From an uncultured Pseudohongiella sp. (lineage in GTDB: Bacteria; Pseudomonadota; Gammaproteobacteria; Pseudomonadales; Pseudohongiellaceae), in assembly GCA_951812965.1 (NCBI GenBank), contig OX638341.1:1222438-1286437 (forward strand): 64,000 bases of DNA, read 5' to 3'. Of this stretch, positions 25,738-34,487 are shown piece after piece (positions within the stretch are counted from its first letter, which is position 1; every line of letters begins with the position of its first letter). The notes below the pieces were generated by a model that saw only the letters and a list, made by a program, of their open reading frames with translations, did not search any database and was not told where the DNA came from. The position numbers were made by a program, and so were the translations under genes.

Positions 25738-27987
25738 CTAGATATCAATATGCAGACCAACGCGGAAGTTGGTTCCGGGCTGCTGTGCGTTCTGAATTGA
25801 GGAGATCGAATCCGAGTTCAGGCTGCTGATATTGATCCAGCGCGCATACAACTCATCAGTCACGTTGAACACGCCGAATCGCAGACGCGCCGCATCGGTC
25901 ACATTGAAATAGCCGATCAGGTCGACGACGCTGTAAGCCTCGGCTGTTACATGGTCGGGAGCAGAAACCCGGTCCTTCCCGCCGACCGCCGTCAGCAGCA
26001 GTTCGCCGCCCCAGCGCGCGGAGGTCGCGTCGTATCTCAGTCCGGCCACCGCGGTCAGCGGGTCCACCGAATCGAGCGGAGTCGATTCCGTCTCGTTATC
26101 GCCGCGGGCATAGGCAAGCGCGGTGCGGATCTGCCATTGCTCGTTCAGAATGAACTGCCCGTTGATCTCGGCGCCGCGGGTTTCGACCTTGCCGATATTC
26201 CGGTTCTGAAACAGGCTGATGGGCCCTTCGGTTCCAACAAATGCATTTTCGATGAAATTCGTATAGCGGTTCCGGTACGCGGCAAAGCTCAGGAAGGCGT
26301 TCGCGAAACTTCCCCGCACCCCGATTTCCAATCCTTTGCTGTTTTCGGCGGCAAGCTCCGGGTTGGGGACCGTGGCGTACTGGAATCCCAGGTTCACGAA
26401 GGACTGGTTCGCTTCGGCGAAATTCGGCGGCCGGTAGCCTTCGGCGTATTGGCCGAACAACGACCAGGTTTCGTCGAAATCGTAAAGCGCGCCCAGGCTC
26501 AGCGATGCCGCGCCTTCGTCGATCGATTCGACTGCAAATCCGTAGTCCCTGATCTGACCGGTGCCGTCAAGCGCCGGGTCCGGTATCGCTTCCATTTGAT
26601 AGCGGTCGTAGCGCGCGCCGGGGATCAAGGTAAATCGGCCGTCGCCGAAGGACAATTCGTCTTGCACATAAAACCCGGAGCGCGTGGTGGAAGTATCCGG
26701 AATAGTCTTGTTCGGAAATACTTCGGGCGGTGCAAATGGAAACGCGGATATTCGGCAACTGGTCTGCCCTGTAGCAAGATCCTCTTCGCAGCGATCGCGC
26801 GGCCGCTGGGTGTCGGTCTCCTCGAGGTTCGCGCCATAAGCGATCGCGTGGGTCACTGAACCCGTCTCGATCGTCTTGCGCAGATTCAGGTTCATCGCCA
26901 GGGTCTGCTGGTTGAAATCGAAAGTGGTTTGCCGCAAGGCGCTCGTTCCGCCATAGGTGCGCGGGTCGCGCGGATTTATAAAGGAATAGCTGGTGCGCTG
27001 CTGCCTGGTATATTGAGTAGCGTCGGTATCCATCTGGTTGACGCTTGCATCGAGGTCGTCGAACAGGGCGAGGCCAGCCTGCCATTGATACTGGATGCCA
27101 ACCCGAAGTCGCTCGGTATCGTCCAGACCCTGGGAGGCGGAAACCGACCGGCCGATGTCGGAATCGAGTTGCGTGGCGATTTCCTCGACGAAGTTGTCGA
27201 CGCTGAATCGCAATAGTTGAATTGGTGACAGATCCCAATTCAATTGCAGCAACAGGCTGTCGGAGTTTCCGTCCTGGGGATTCAGGCGGCCGGGGCCGTT
27301 CACTTCCTGTTCCGCGAATTCCCGATGCGTGTATTGCGTAAGCAGGCCGAGATCGCCGCCTTGAAACGCTGCCGTGAATCCGCCGCGATTCTGCTCGTCC
27401 GCATCGGCGGTGGATGCGCGCAGCCCGAAGAAGGTGTTTCGGCCCTCTTCGAGATAGTCTCGGGGGTCCTTGCTGGTCAGAATGACCGCGCCGCCGATGG
27501 CGTCGGCGCCGTAGAGGACTGAAGCGGGACCGCGAATCAACTCCACGGTCTTGATGTTGTCGGTGTCGATGTTGTCCCGGCCATAAGTCGCGGGGCCGGC
27601 TTCATAGATGTCGTTGCTGCGAATGCCGTCTATTACCGTCAGTACGCGGTTGCCGCCGATGCCGCGAATGCTGAATCCTTCATTGCCGCCCCGGCTGGCC
27701 GTGCTGATCGACACGCCTGGCTGGAAGCGGACGATGTCGTCCAGATCTTCGGTCATTTCCCGCTCGATCTGCTCGGTGGTTACCAGCGTCACGGTCCCGG
27801 CGATGTTCTCGATCGTGCGCGGCAGCCGCGTCGCATTGACGATCAGCTCTTCGACGCGGTCGCCGCCTTCCTGCGCCGCCGCCGGTCCCGCCAGCGCGAT
27901 TCCGACGAAAGTGGCAAGTGTGGTTCTTGAAATTGAATGTATCTTGCCAAGTCTCGTCTGCCGTGAGATCCGTTTCCCGTCGATCAT
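25738..27987 (-). CDS. TonB-dependent haem/haemoglobin-type receptor
   Basis: A 749-aa protein from the ATG at 27987 (MIDGKRISRQTRLG), preceded by GGAG; an upstream TTG would add 7 residues. A signal peptide ends at GPAAAQEG. The plug (about residues 40-160) has EELIVNATRLPRTIEN (Ton box region), QPGVSISTASRGGNEGFSIRGIGGNRVLTVIDG and ELIRGPASVLYGADAIGGAV. The C-terminal barrel ends in a typical aromatic beta strand, NFRVGLHIDI. GYRPPNF and NPEL in the outer loops resemble the FRAP and NPNL motifs of haem receptors, suggesting haem or haem-protein import. It is the first gene of a pair with the chelatase-fold lipoprotein. An AT-rich dyad upstream may be a Fur-type operator. Confidence 0.88.
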   Translation of the reverse strand: MIDGKRISRQTRLGKIHSISRTTLATFVGIALAGPAAAQEGGDRVEELIVNATRLPRTIENIAGTVTLVTTEQIEREMTEDLDDIVRFQPGVSISTASRGGNEGFSIRGIGGNRVLTVIDGIRSNDIYEAGPATYGRDNIDTDNIKTVELIRGPASVLYGADAIGGAVILTSKDPRDYLEEGRNTFFGLRASTADADEQNRGGFTAAFQGGDLGLLTQYTHREFAEQEVNGPGRLNPQDGNSDSLLLQLNWDLSPIQLLRFSVDNFVEEIATQLDSDIGRSVSASQGLDDTERLRVGIQYQWQAGLALFDDLDASVNQMDTDATQYTRQQRTSYSFINPRDPRTYGGTSALRQTTFDFNQQTLAMNLNLRKTIETGSVTHAIAYGANLEETDTQRPRDRCEEDLATGQTSCRISAFPFAPPEVFPNKTIPDTSTTRSGFYVQDELSFGDGRFTLIPGARYDRYQMEAIPDPALDGTGQIRDYGFAVESIDEGAASLSLGALYDFDETWSLFGQYAEGYRPPNFAEANQSFVNLGFQYATVPNPELAAENSKGLEIGVRGSFANAFLSFAAYRNRYTNFIENAFVGTEGPISLFQNRNIGKVETRGAEINGQFILNEQWQIRTALAYARGDNETESTPLDSVDPLTAVAGLRYDATSARWGGELLLTAVGGKDRVSAPDHVTAEAYSVVDLIGYFNVTDAARLRFGVFNVTDELYARWINISSLNSDSISSIQNAQQPGTNFRVGLHIDI

Positions 27988-28039
27988 GATTTGCTCCGCT
28001 GGCGTCAATGCGGAGGGGAGAATAGCGGAATTTCTTTCC

Positions 28040-28076
28040 GATGTAAATACAAATGATAAAGATTCGCATTTACATC
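28040..28076. promoter_or_regulatory. AT-rich dyad upstream of the TonB receptor, possible Fur-type operator
   Basis: GATGTAAAT (28040-28048) and ATTTACATC (28068-28076) form a perfect 9-bp inverted repeat. Inside it, TGATAAA-G-ATTCGCA (28054-28068) matches 11 of 14 positions of the Fur 7-1-7 consensus. It lies 53 bases upstream of the receptor start in an otherwise GC-rich sequence, where iron control of a haem receptor would be expected. The call is a reading by eye; a different regulator is possible. Confidence 0.5.
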
Positions 28077-28085
28077 TGTATTTGG

Positions 28086-29096
28086 TCAGCGTTCGGGGAA
28101 AACGTCCAGGTCATCGGCGAGGATCACGTCGCCGTCGTAAATGGCGCTGACCTCATCCAGCACCATCTCTTCTTCGGTGCCGTAATACAGTCCGTGGTAG
28201 AGCACGAGCAAGCCGGGCCGGGCGATGTTCGCCAGCCGCGCCAGTTCTTCCGATGTGGTGTGGGCGGCATTGTGATAGCGCTGAAATCCGGGCGAGTTCT
28301 GTAACAGGCCCTGCTGGCTGATCACTTCATGAAAAAGCAGGTCTACGCCTTGCGCCTTTTCCACGAGCGTTTCGCTATAGGCCGTGTCTCCGCTGATCAC
28401 CAGCGACACGTCGTCGGTCGTAACCTTGAAACCGAATGCCGGGTGGATATCGCCGTGGTCGACGGCAAATGCCTCGATCACGAGATCGTCCTTTTCCAGC
28501 AGAATCCCGGGTTCGATGGTTTGGGCAGTCACCCTGAAGCCGTCCGGATTCTGGACCGGCTGCAGACCGCCGGTTCGCAACTCGATGTCGACCGAGTTCA
28601 TTTCCAGCAATCCGCTCGCAATCCGCTCGATTCCTTCCGGCCCCCAGGCCCGGAGACCCGCGTTGCGCCGCCACCACATGGTATGCGCGAGTTCGGAAAA
28701 ATCCATCGTGTGGTCACTATGCAGATGCGAGAAGAACACGCAGCAGATCAGGCTCGGATATAGCGAGGGGATATCGTATTTATAGCGGGCGACAACAGCG
28801 TTTCGCACCGCCCCCGCGCCGGCATCGAACAGATAGCTCTCGCCCTTGTGAATGACCGCTATGCTCGAGCCTGCCCGAAAGGCGTCGGGAATCGGCGTAC
28901 CGGTGCCCAATACGACCACGCGGGTCGGGGCCAGCAACTCGCTTTCGGAAGGCGCATCCCGCAGTTCGACTCTGGCGCTGGGAAGCGTGATCGCGAACTC
29001 CGCATCGGTAGCCTGACCCGCGGAATATTCCGCAGACAGGAGCGCGCCAAGCGAGACCGAAATGAGCGCGAACGGCCTGAATCTGCTCGATTTCAT
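28086..29096 (-). CDS. Exported metallo-beta-lactamase-fold hydrolase, RNase Z-like
   Basis: A 336-aa protein with a signal peptide (SLGALLSAEYSAGQA). The metal site motif FSHLHSDHTMDFSEL fits HxHxDH, and the order VVVLGTGTPIPDAFRAGSSIAV followed by that motif, a late VDHGDIHPAFGFKV and ISGDTAYSETLV is typical of the RNase Z/arylsulfatase-like MBL group. A signal peptide rules out a tRNA role, so it likely acts on a phosphodiester, sulfate ester or lactone in the periplasm. It is 12 bases downstream of another MBL gene and upstream of the TonB receptor on the same strand. Confidence 0.85.
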   Translation of the reverse strand: MKSSRFRPFALISVSLGALLSAEYSAGQATDAEFAITLPSARVELRDAPSESELLAPTRVVVLGTGTPIPDAFRAGSSIAVIHKGESYLFDAGAGAVRNAVVARYKYDIPSLYPSLICCVFFSHLHSDHTMDFSELAHTMWWRRNAGLRAWGPEGIERIASGLLEMNSVDIELRTGGLQPVQNPDGFRVTAQTIEPGILLEKDDLVIEAFAVDHGDIHPAFGFKVTTDDVSLVISGDTAYSETLVEKAQGVDLLFHEVISQQGLLQNSPGFQRYHNAAHTTSEELARLANIARPGLLVLYHGLYYGTEEEMVLDEVSAIYDGDVILADDLDVFPER

Positions 29097-29108
29097 TCTT
29101 CTTCCCCT

Positions 29109-30062
29109 CTATTGCCGATCTTCCAGCCTGCCCGCACCGCCGAGTTCGTAGTAGACCAGAGGAACGAAATCGACCGCGGTCCAAGTCGCTTCCTGGCCCC
29201 ATTCGGCATCGTAGTCCGCGGTCGGCTGCGCGGTCATGATTTCATCGAGATGCATGCCCTGGCGAATCATGGCGTAGACGCGGTCACGGATGTCGAGAAT
29301 CATGTCGCGGAATTCCACCATCTCCGCGCGGCCGACGACTTCGAGGCCATGGCCGGGAATGACCCTGGTATCGGGGCTAGCCATGTCAATGGCCATATCG
29401 AGTGCCGCAATCGTCCCGCGCAAGGTGCCGCCGTTGAACTTGTCGACGATCGGGTAACTCGTGGTTCTGAACACGTCGCCGAGATGCAACACGTCGGACT
29501 CGGGGAAGTAGACGAAAGTATCGCCGTCTGTATGCGAAGGCGGCGCCAGAAAGGCGCGGACTTCTTCCCCGTTCAGGTGAAACGATATCGAATCGTTGTA
29601 CGTCACTACCGGCCGTGCGGCCACCGGCTGCTGGGGCGCGAAACTGCCGCCGTTCCTCGGGAAATGGCTGCGCTCTTCGAGAAATTTCACGCGGGTATTT
29701 TCGTGCGCGAAGATCAGCACGCCCATGGCTGCCAGATTCGCATTGCCGCCGACATGATCGCCATGGATATGCGTATTGATCAGGAAGCGGATTTCGTTAC
29801 CGGTGACTTCCCCTACAGCCGCGACGACCTGGTCAGACATCGGTGCGAACAGCGCATCCACGAGCAGAACGCCTTCCGATCCGATAAAGGCGCCGATATT
29901 GCCGCCACCGCCCGGCCGCTGAATCATATAGACGTTCCCGGCGACGTGTTCGATGGAAAGTTCGGCATCCGCGAAACCCACCTGGGCGAATGCGAACTTG
30001 CCCGCGGACGTCATCAGGCCTGCGACCATCAGGCCTGACAGCAACTTGCGCAATTGGATCAT
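29109..30062 (-). CDS. Exported metallo-beta-lactamase-fold hydrolase
   Basis: A 317-aa protein with a signal peptide (LLSGLMVAGLMTSAGKFAFAQ). It shows IEHVAGNVYMIQRPGGGGNIGAFIGSEG, the metal site INTHIHGDHVGGNANL, then APPSHTDGDTFVYFPESDVLHLGDVF and VIPGHGLEV. This HxHxDH-H-D-H set is the full class B metallo-beta-lactamase-like dinuclear zinc site, and the pattern is that of the SoxH/quinoprotein-relay subgroup of MBL-fold proteins, whose functions are mostly unknown. It is the first gene of a likely operon with the MBL gene at 28086. It is divergent from the SoxC-like gene. Confidence 0.85.
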   Translation of the reverse strand: MIQLRKLLSGLMVAGLMTSAGKFAFAQVGFADAELSIEHVAGNVYMIQRPGGGGNIGAFIGSEGVLLVDALFAPMSDQVVAAVGEVTGNEIRFLINTHIHGDHVGGNANLAAMGVLIFAHENTRVKFLEERSHFPRNGGSFAPQQPVAARPVVTYNDSISFHLNGEEVRAFLAPPSHTDGDTFVYFPESDVLHLGDVFRTTSYPIVDKFNGGTLRGTIAALDMAIDMASPDTRVIPGHGLEVVGRAEMVEFRDMILDIRDRVYAMIRQGMHLDEIMTAQPTADYDAEWGQEATWTAVDFVPLVYYELGGAGRLEDRQ

Positions 30063-30141
30063 TTTGTTATCTCTTCTTGCCGTGAATCGAGAATTAGGCT
30101 ACATAGTACCTGAACCAAAGTTTCGATACGCGCAACGAACC

Positions 30142-30165
30142 GTAGGGGCGACGCATGCGTCGCTC
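30142..30165 (+). repeat. GTAG-REP, single variant
   Basis: GTAG followed by GGGCGACGCATGCGTCGCTC (30146-30165), the compensated core variant with one change that leaves a G-U pair. It lies between the divergent MBL and SoxC-like genes. Confidence 0.85.
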
Positions 30166-30220
30166 GGAACGTAACTCGTACCAGATAAAATTTTCGACTT
30201 CGTTCAATCAGGAGAGAACA

Positions 30221-31462
30221 ATGAGTTCCAAACAATCTGATCGAAGGGAATTTCTGAAACGCGGAGCAGCGTTGGCCGGTGGATTGGGCCTGGCCGCGGC
30301 TAAACCGGCATCGGGCCAATTGCCTGATCCCGAAGGAATGATAGTAGGCACGGACGAGCTTGTCGGCTATGGCAAGCGTTCCCGTTTCGAAAATTCGCAA
30401 CGCATACCTCACGGCGGCAGACATTCGCCCGACGCTTTCGGCCTCGATTTCCACATCGCCGCTCCGTTGCAGGAGTCGGTGGGAGTCATCACGCCGTCTT
30501 CGCTGCACTATGTGGGCACCACGCGCGGCTCTTTCGTACCCGACATCGACCCCGCCAAGCACCGTCTGATGATCCACGGCCTGGTCGACCGCGAACTCGT
30601 TTTCACCATGGAAGAATTGCGGCGTTTCCCCTCGGTGACCCGCCTGCATTTCATCGAATGCGCGGGCAATCGCTCCCGCAGCAGCCACACAACCGTGCAG
30701 GAAACACATGGCATGACGAGCTGCGCCGAATGGACCGGCGTATTGTTGTCCACCTTGCTCGAAGAGGCCGGAGTTCAGGACGGCGGTGAATGGATCGTCG
30801 CGGAAGGCGTAGAGGAAGTGAAAGGGGCTTCGACGATTCCAATAAACAAGGCGATGGACGATTGCCTGCTCTGTTATGGCATGAACGGCGAGGCGGTGCG
30901 TCCCCAGCAGGGTTACCCTTTGCGGCTGCTCGTTCCCGGCTTCGAAGGCATTTTCAACGTGAAATGGCTGCGGCGCATCAAGGTCGTGGACCAGTACTAC
31001 ATGACCTACAACGATTACGGTCACCTGACCCAGGACCCGGCCACCGCGGCCCTCGGTTACCAGATCGGGCCGAAATCGGTCATCACTTTCCCTTCCGGCA
31101 GCCAGCGGCTACCCGAACCCGGCTTCTACGAGATCAGCGGCCTGGCCTGGTCGGGCGGCGGTAAAGTCGCCAGAGTGGAAATTTCCACCGACGGCGGCCG
31201 CAGTTGGCAGGACGCCGATATCCGCGGCGAGCCTCAGCCCATGGCGCACACCCGATTCAGCATGAACTGGACCTGGGACGGAAACGAATGCGAGCTTCAG
31301 TCCCGCTGCACCGATGAGTTGGGGCAAGTGCAGCCAAGTCGCGCCCAGGTCGCCGCATTCTGGAACCAGCCGCCGGATCAGGTCAGGGTAAAGGGCCAGG
31401 ACAATTCGATCCAGCCTTGGAGAATCGACAGCGACGGCAACGTTCACAATGCGATCAGTTAG
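30221..31462 (+). CDS. SoxC-like molybdenum sulfite/sulfane dehydrogenase
   Basis: A 413-aa protein from the ATG at 30221 with a GGAG box 7 bases upstream. The N-terminus carries a Tat motif (SDRREFLKRGAALAGG), as expected for a cofactor-loaded enzyme. The molybdopterin domain includes FIECAGNRS with the Mo-ligand Cys147, the QETHGMTSCAEWTGVLLS segment and GYPLRLLVPGFEGIFNVKWLRRIKV. The C-terminal dimerisation domain follows (VARVEISTDGGRSW). It resembles SoxC of the Sox complex, which with SoxD oxidises sulfane sulfur or sulfite. Its cytochrome c partner is the next gene. No other sox gene is in the window, so a full thiosulfate pathway cannot be claimed. Confidence 0.9.
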   Translation: MSSKQSDRREFLKRGAALAGGLGLAAAKPASGQLPDPEGMIVGTDELVGYGKRSRFENSQRIPHGGRHSPDAFGLDFHIAAPLQESVGVITPSSLHYVGTTRGSFVPDIDPAKHRLMIHGLVDRELVFTMEELRRFPSVTRLHFIECAGNRSRSSHTTVQETHGMTSCAEWTGVLLSTLLEEAGVQDGGEWIVAEGVEEVKGASTIPINKAMDDCLLCYGMNGEAVRPQQGYPLRLLVPGFEGIFNVKWLRRIKVVDQYYMTYNDYGHLTQDPATAALGYQIGPKSVITFPSGSQRLPEPGFYEISGLAWSGGGKVARVEISTDGGRSWQDADIRGEPQPMAHTRFSMNWTWDGNECELQSRCTDELGQVQPSRAQVAAFWNQPPDQVRVKGQDNSIQPWRIDSDGNVHNAIS

Positions 31463-32111
31463 TTTTTCCCGGAAATTGCCTTCGCGAGCGCAGCCAAATT
31501 CGCTTGCGGCATTGCCGAATTTTCGTAGGGGCGAGACATGCCTCGCCCGGAAACTCAAGCTGCTGGGCCTGTTCTTGCTGTCGGTGGGAGTCTGTGCTCA
31601 GGCGCAGTCTCCCACTTACGGCCTGGGCAGAGCGCCTACCGCCGAGGAAGTGGCCGCCTGGGATATCGCCATCAGTCCGGACGGGAAGGAACTTCCGGCT
31701 GGTAGCGGCAGCGTAGCAGAGGGCGAAGAACTCTACGTGCAGAAAACTTGCTTCGTCTGTCATGGGTTGAACGGCACCGGGGCGACGGCGCCGCGGTTGA
31801 TCAAACGCGACGTAGGAGAAGTGGACGACCCCTGGGATTACGGCCGGGTGCTGCCGATCCGCTCGCCCTATGCAACCACGGTCTGGGATTACATCAACCG
31901 GGGCATGCCCCTGGGCTTGGAAGGGACGCTCACGCCCGACGAGGTCTATTCGATCGTGGCCTACCTGCTTTTCCTCAACGATGTGATCGAGGAAGACATG
32001 GTGCTCGACCAGGACAGCCTGCCGAAAATCGAAATGCCCAATCGCACCAATTTCGCCCGCGTCCCGGACTGGTTCCCCGGCCAGCCGAGGCTCGAAGGCT
32101 ATCCTTACTGA
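31449..32111 (+). CDS. Periplasmic c-type cytochrome, SoxD-like
   Basis: The ATG at 31449 overlaps the end of the SoxC-like gene by 14 bases; an alternative TTG at 31512 gives MPNFRRGETC. The hydrophobic signal (LLGLFLLSVGVCAQAQ) starts near residue 36, so the N-terminal 35 residues from the ATG are unusual and include a GTAG-REP element read as RGETCLAR. The haem site is CFVCH (codons from 31749), and MPLGLEGTLTPDEVYSIVAYLLFLN provides the expected Met ligand and final helix. SoxC and SoxD normally work together, and the cytochrome lies directly upstream of a quinoprotein gene, so it may accept electrons from both. The exact start is uncertain. Confidence 0.8.
   Translation: MRSVSFSRKLPSRAQPNSLAALPNFRRGETCLARKLKLLGLFLLSVGVCAQAQSPTYGLGRAPTAEEVAAWDIAISPDGKELPAGSGSVAEGEELYVQKTCFVCHGLNGTGATAPRLIKRDVGEVDDPWDYGRVLPIRSPYATTVWDYINRGMPLGLEGTLTPDEVYSIVAYLLFLNDVIEEDMVLDQDSLPKIEMPNRTNFARVPDWFPGQPRLEGYPY
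31525..31548 (+). repeat. GTAG-REP, single, near the start of the cytochrome c gene
   Basis: GTAG followed by GGGCGAGACATGCCTCGCCC (31529-31548), one mismatch from the perfect palindrome. It lies after the SoxC-like stop codon and before or within the 5' coding part of the cytochrome gene, and is the only copy in the window that may be translated. Confidence 0.85.
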
Positions 32112-32168
32112 CTTCTGGCCCGCAACATTTGCAAACTTTCCCGAATTTCAACTGACAGGAAACCCAGC

Positions 32169-33923
32169 ATGCAAAGTTCCAGCACGCGCCGATTCTGCCT
32201 GACCGCCGTTTTCCTGGGTCTGGCCGCGGCCTTTTCGACGGCAATGGCGCAATCGCCCCTGGAATCCTATACCCCGGTGACGCCGGAAGAGTTGAGCGAC
32301 CCACCGGACGGCGACTGGCTGATGTGGCGCCGCACGGCCAACCACTGGGGCTACAGCCCGCTCGATCAGATCAACAAGGACAATGTCGGCGACCTGCGAC
32401 TGGCGTGGGCCTGGACCATGGGTCCGGGTTTGCAGGAAACCACGCCGCTGGTGCACGACGGTGTGATGTTCCTGCCCCAGGCCTGTGATTTCATCGAGGC
32501 GCTCGACGCCCGCGACGGCACCCTGCTTTGGGAATATCGCCGCCCGGAAGTCGATCACGCGGCGCCGCTGTCCTGCGCCAACCGCAACGGCACGCTGTAC
32601 AAGGATCAACTGCTGCTCGCTACCAGGGACGCCTATCTCGTATCGCTGAACGTTTACACCGGCGAAGTGACCTGGGAACGTCGCATGGGCGACTGGACGG
32701 TGGGCCAGCACTATTCCGGCGGGCCCCAGGTGTTCGACGGCAAGATCATCGCCGGCATGTCAGGCTGCTATTACATCAATACCAGTTGCTGGGTCACCGC
32801 CCACGACGCCGATACCGGTGAGGAACTCTGGCGCACGGGCACCGTGCCGCGAGTCGGCGAGCCGGGCGGCGAGACCTGGGGCGACGTGCCCAACGAGCAG
32901 CGCCGCGGCGGCTCGGCCTGGATGCCGGCGAGTTACGATCCGGAACTGAACCTGATCTACATCGGCGTGGCCGTGCCCATTCCCTGGGGTTCGATCCAAC
33001 GCGATACCGACGGCGGCGATGTGCTATACACCAATTCCACGCTCGCCCTCGATGCGGATACCGGGGAAATCGAATGGTATTTTCAGCACATCCCGGGCGG
33101 CAACTGGGATCTCGATCACCCTTTTGAGCGCATCGTGGTCGAAAGCGAAGTGGCGCCGGATGCCGATGCGGTTTCCTGGATCAATCCCGACATCGACTCC
33201 GCCGAACGGCGCAAGGTAATCACCGGCATTCCGGGCAAGACTGGGATCATCTGGACGCTCGACGCGGCGACCGGTGAATTCCTGTGGGCGCGCGAGACCA
33301 ATTTCCAGAATGTCATCGTCGGCGTCGACATCGAGAACAACAAGGGAATCACCAATATCGATCTCGACATTACCGAGATCAGGCAAAGGAAGTTCGTCTG
33401 CCCAACGACGCGCGGCGGCATCAACTGGAACTCCGTGGCCTATAGCCCGCAGACCAATGCAGTCTACACTCCGACCAATAACGCCTGCATGGATTACTAC
33501 CTGAATCCGGTCGAGCCCGTGGTCGGCCTGCATCACCGCTCAGCCACGAGTCGCATCGTTGCGGCGCCGGAGCTGGAAAACCAGGTCGGCCTGCTGAGTG
33601 CGGTCGACGTGGCGACCGGCGAAGCGCTCTGGACCCACCGGCAACGCGCCGGCATTGGGGGTTCGGTGCTCACCACCGGCGGCGGCCTGGTCTTCGTTTC
33701 GGATGACGCCAGGCGCTTCCGCGCCTTCGGCGCCGACTCCGGCGATGTGCTCTGGGAGCAGATTCTCAATTCCACGGCCGGCGGCTTTCCGGTTACCTAC
33801 ACCGTGGACGGCGTGCAATACATCGCCATCGCCGCGGGCGGCGGCGTCACCTATCGCATGCTGACGCCGGAGCTTCAGCAACGCGGCGGCGGCAACATGC
33901 TGTTCGTTTTCCGCTTGCCGTAA
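32169..33923 (+). CDS. PQQ-dependent dehydrogenase (alcohol-dehydrogenase-type quinoprotein)
   Basis: A 584-aa exported protein (signal peptide ending AFSTAMAQ). It has the same layout as the protein at 3835: DGDWLMWRRTANHWGYSPLDQINKDNV near the start, propeller strands such as ALDARDGTLLWEY, ALDADTGEIEWYF and AVDVATGEALWTH, and NWDLDHPFE with D314 at the catalytic position and D316 two residues on. This DxD is like the lanthanide-dependent type. It follows the cytochrome c gene by 57 bases, which is a normal place for the electron acceptor of a periplasmic alcohol dehydrogenase. The AGGAAA ribosome site supports the start at 32169. The substrate is not known. Confidence 0.9.
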   Translation: MQSSSTRRFCLTAVFLGLAAAFSTAMAQSPLESYTPVTPEELSDPPDGDWLMWRRTANHWGYSPLDQINKDNVGDLRLAWAWTMGPGLQETTPLVHDGVMFLPQACDFIEALDARDGTLLWEYRRPEVDHAAPLSCANRNGTLYKDQLLLATRDAYLVSLNVYTGEVTWERRMGDWTVGQHYSGGPQVFDGKIIAGMSGCYYINTSCWVTAHDADTGEELWRTGTVPRVGEPGGETWGDVPNEQRRGGSAWMPASYDPELNLIYIGVAVPIPWGSIQRDTDGGDVLYTNSTLALDADTGEIEWYFQHIPGGNWDLDHPFERIVVESEVAPDADAVSWINPDIDSAERRKVITGIPGKTGIIWTLDAATGEFLWARETNFQNVIVGVDIENNKGITNIDLDITEIRQRKFVCPTTRGGINWNSVAYSPQTNAVYTPTNNACMDYYLNPVEPVVGLHHRSATSRIVAAPELENQVGLLSAVDVATGEALWTHRQRAGIGGSVLTTGGGLVFVSDDARRFRAFGADSGDVLWEQILNSTAGGFPVTYTVDGVQYIAIAAGGGVTYRMLTPELQQRGGGNMLFVFRLP

Positions 33924-33953
33924 TTGCCGGCAAGTATTGAAGAGGGGAAATTG

Positions 33954-34469
33954 ATGCAACTTATGCTGAGAATTCTGATTATCCTGGCCTGCCTGCTGGC
34001 GATTCCGGTAGCGGCGGTCGCCACTGCCGCGGTGAAGCAGCGCTTCGCCGACGGGCCCAACCGAGTGTTTTCCGGCGGACCGCTGGTAGCGGGAGAGTTG
34101 TATACCGGCCCTGAGCCAGACTGGAGTTTCGTCAACGAGATTCCAACGGTCGAATTGCAATTGCTGAACCCGGCGCAATCCCGGCGCATCTGGATCGCTG
34201 AAGCCGAAGGCAAGTTGTACGTCTGGTCGGGCTACATGAGCACAACGGTCGGGCGCATCTGGAAGCAGTGGCCGGTGCAGGCTGAGCAGGACGGCCGGGC
34301 GATCATTCGCATCAACGACATTCGCTACGAACGTCAACTCAATCGCATTCAGTCTGGTGACGAACTCGACGCGATCGCCGCCGCGATAACCGGCAAGTAT
34401 CCATCGCAGACGACAAGAGCGGGGATCGAGGCCGGTGGCGTCTGGGTTTTTGAAGCGGCGCCACGCTAG
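33954..34469 (+). CDS. Membrane-anchored protein of unknown function
   Basis: A 171-aa protein from the ATG at 33954 (MQLMLRILIILACLLAIPVAAVA), supported by GAGGGG 7 bases before it. A signal-anchor helix is followed by a mixed alpha/beta region (FSGGPLVAGELYTGPEPDWSF, RRIWIAEAEGKLYVWSGYM, IIRINDIRYERQLNRI). The pattern recalls split-barrel flavin proteins, but I cannot assign it. It lies 30 bases after the quinoprotein and before a very small membrane protein, so it may be an accessory factor for the quinoprotein. Confidence 0.6.
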   Translation: MQLMLRILIILACLLAIPVAAVATAAVKQRFADGPNRVFSGGPLVAGELYTGPEPDWSFVNEIPTVELQLLNPAQSRRIWIAEAEGKLYVWSGYMSTTVGRIWKQWPVQAEQDGRAIIRINDIRYERQLNRIQSGDELDAIAAAITGKYPSQTTRAGIEAGGVWVFEAAPR

Positions 34470-34487
34470 CGGATCAGGAAACTGAAA

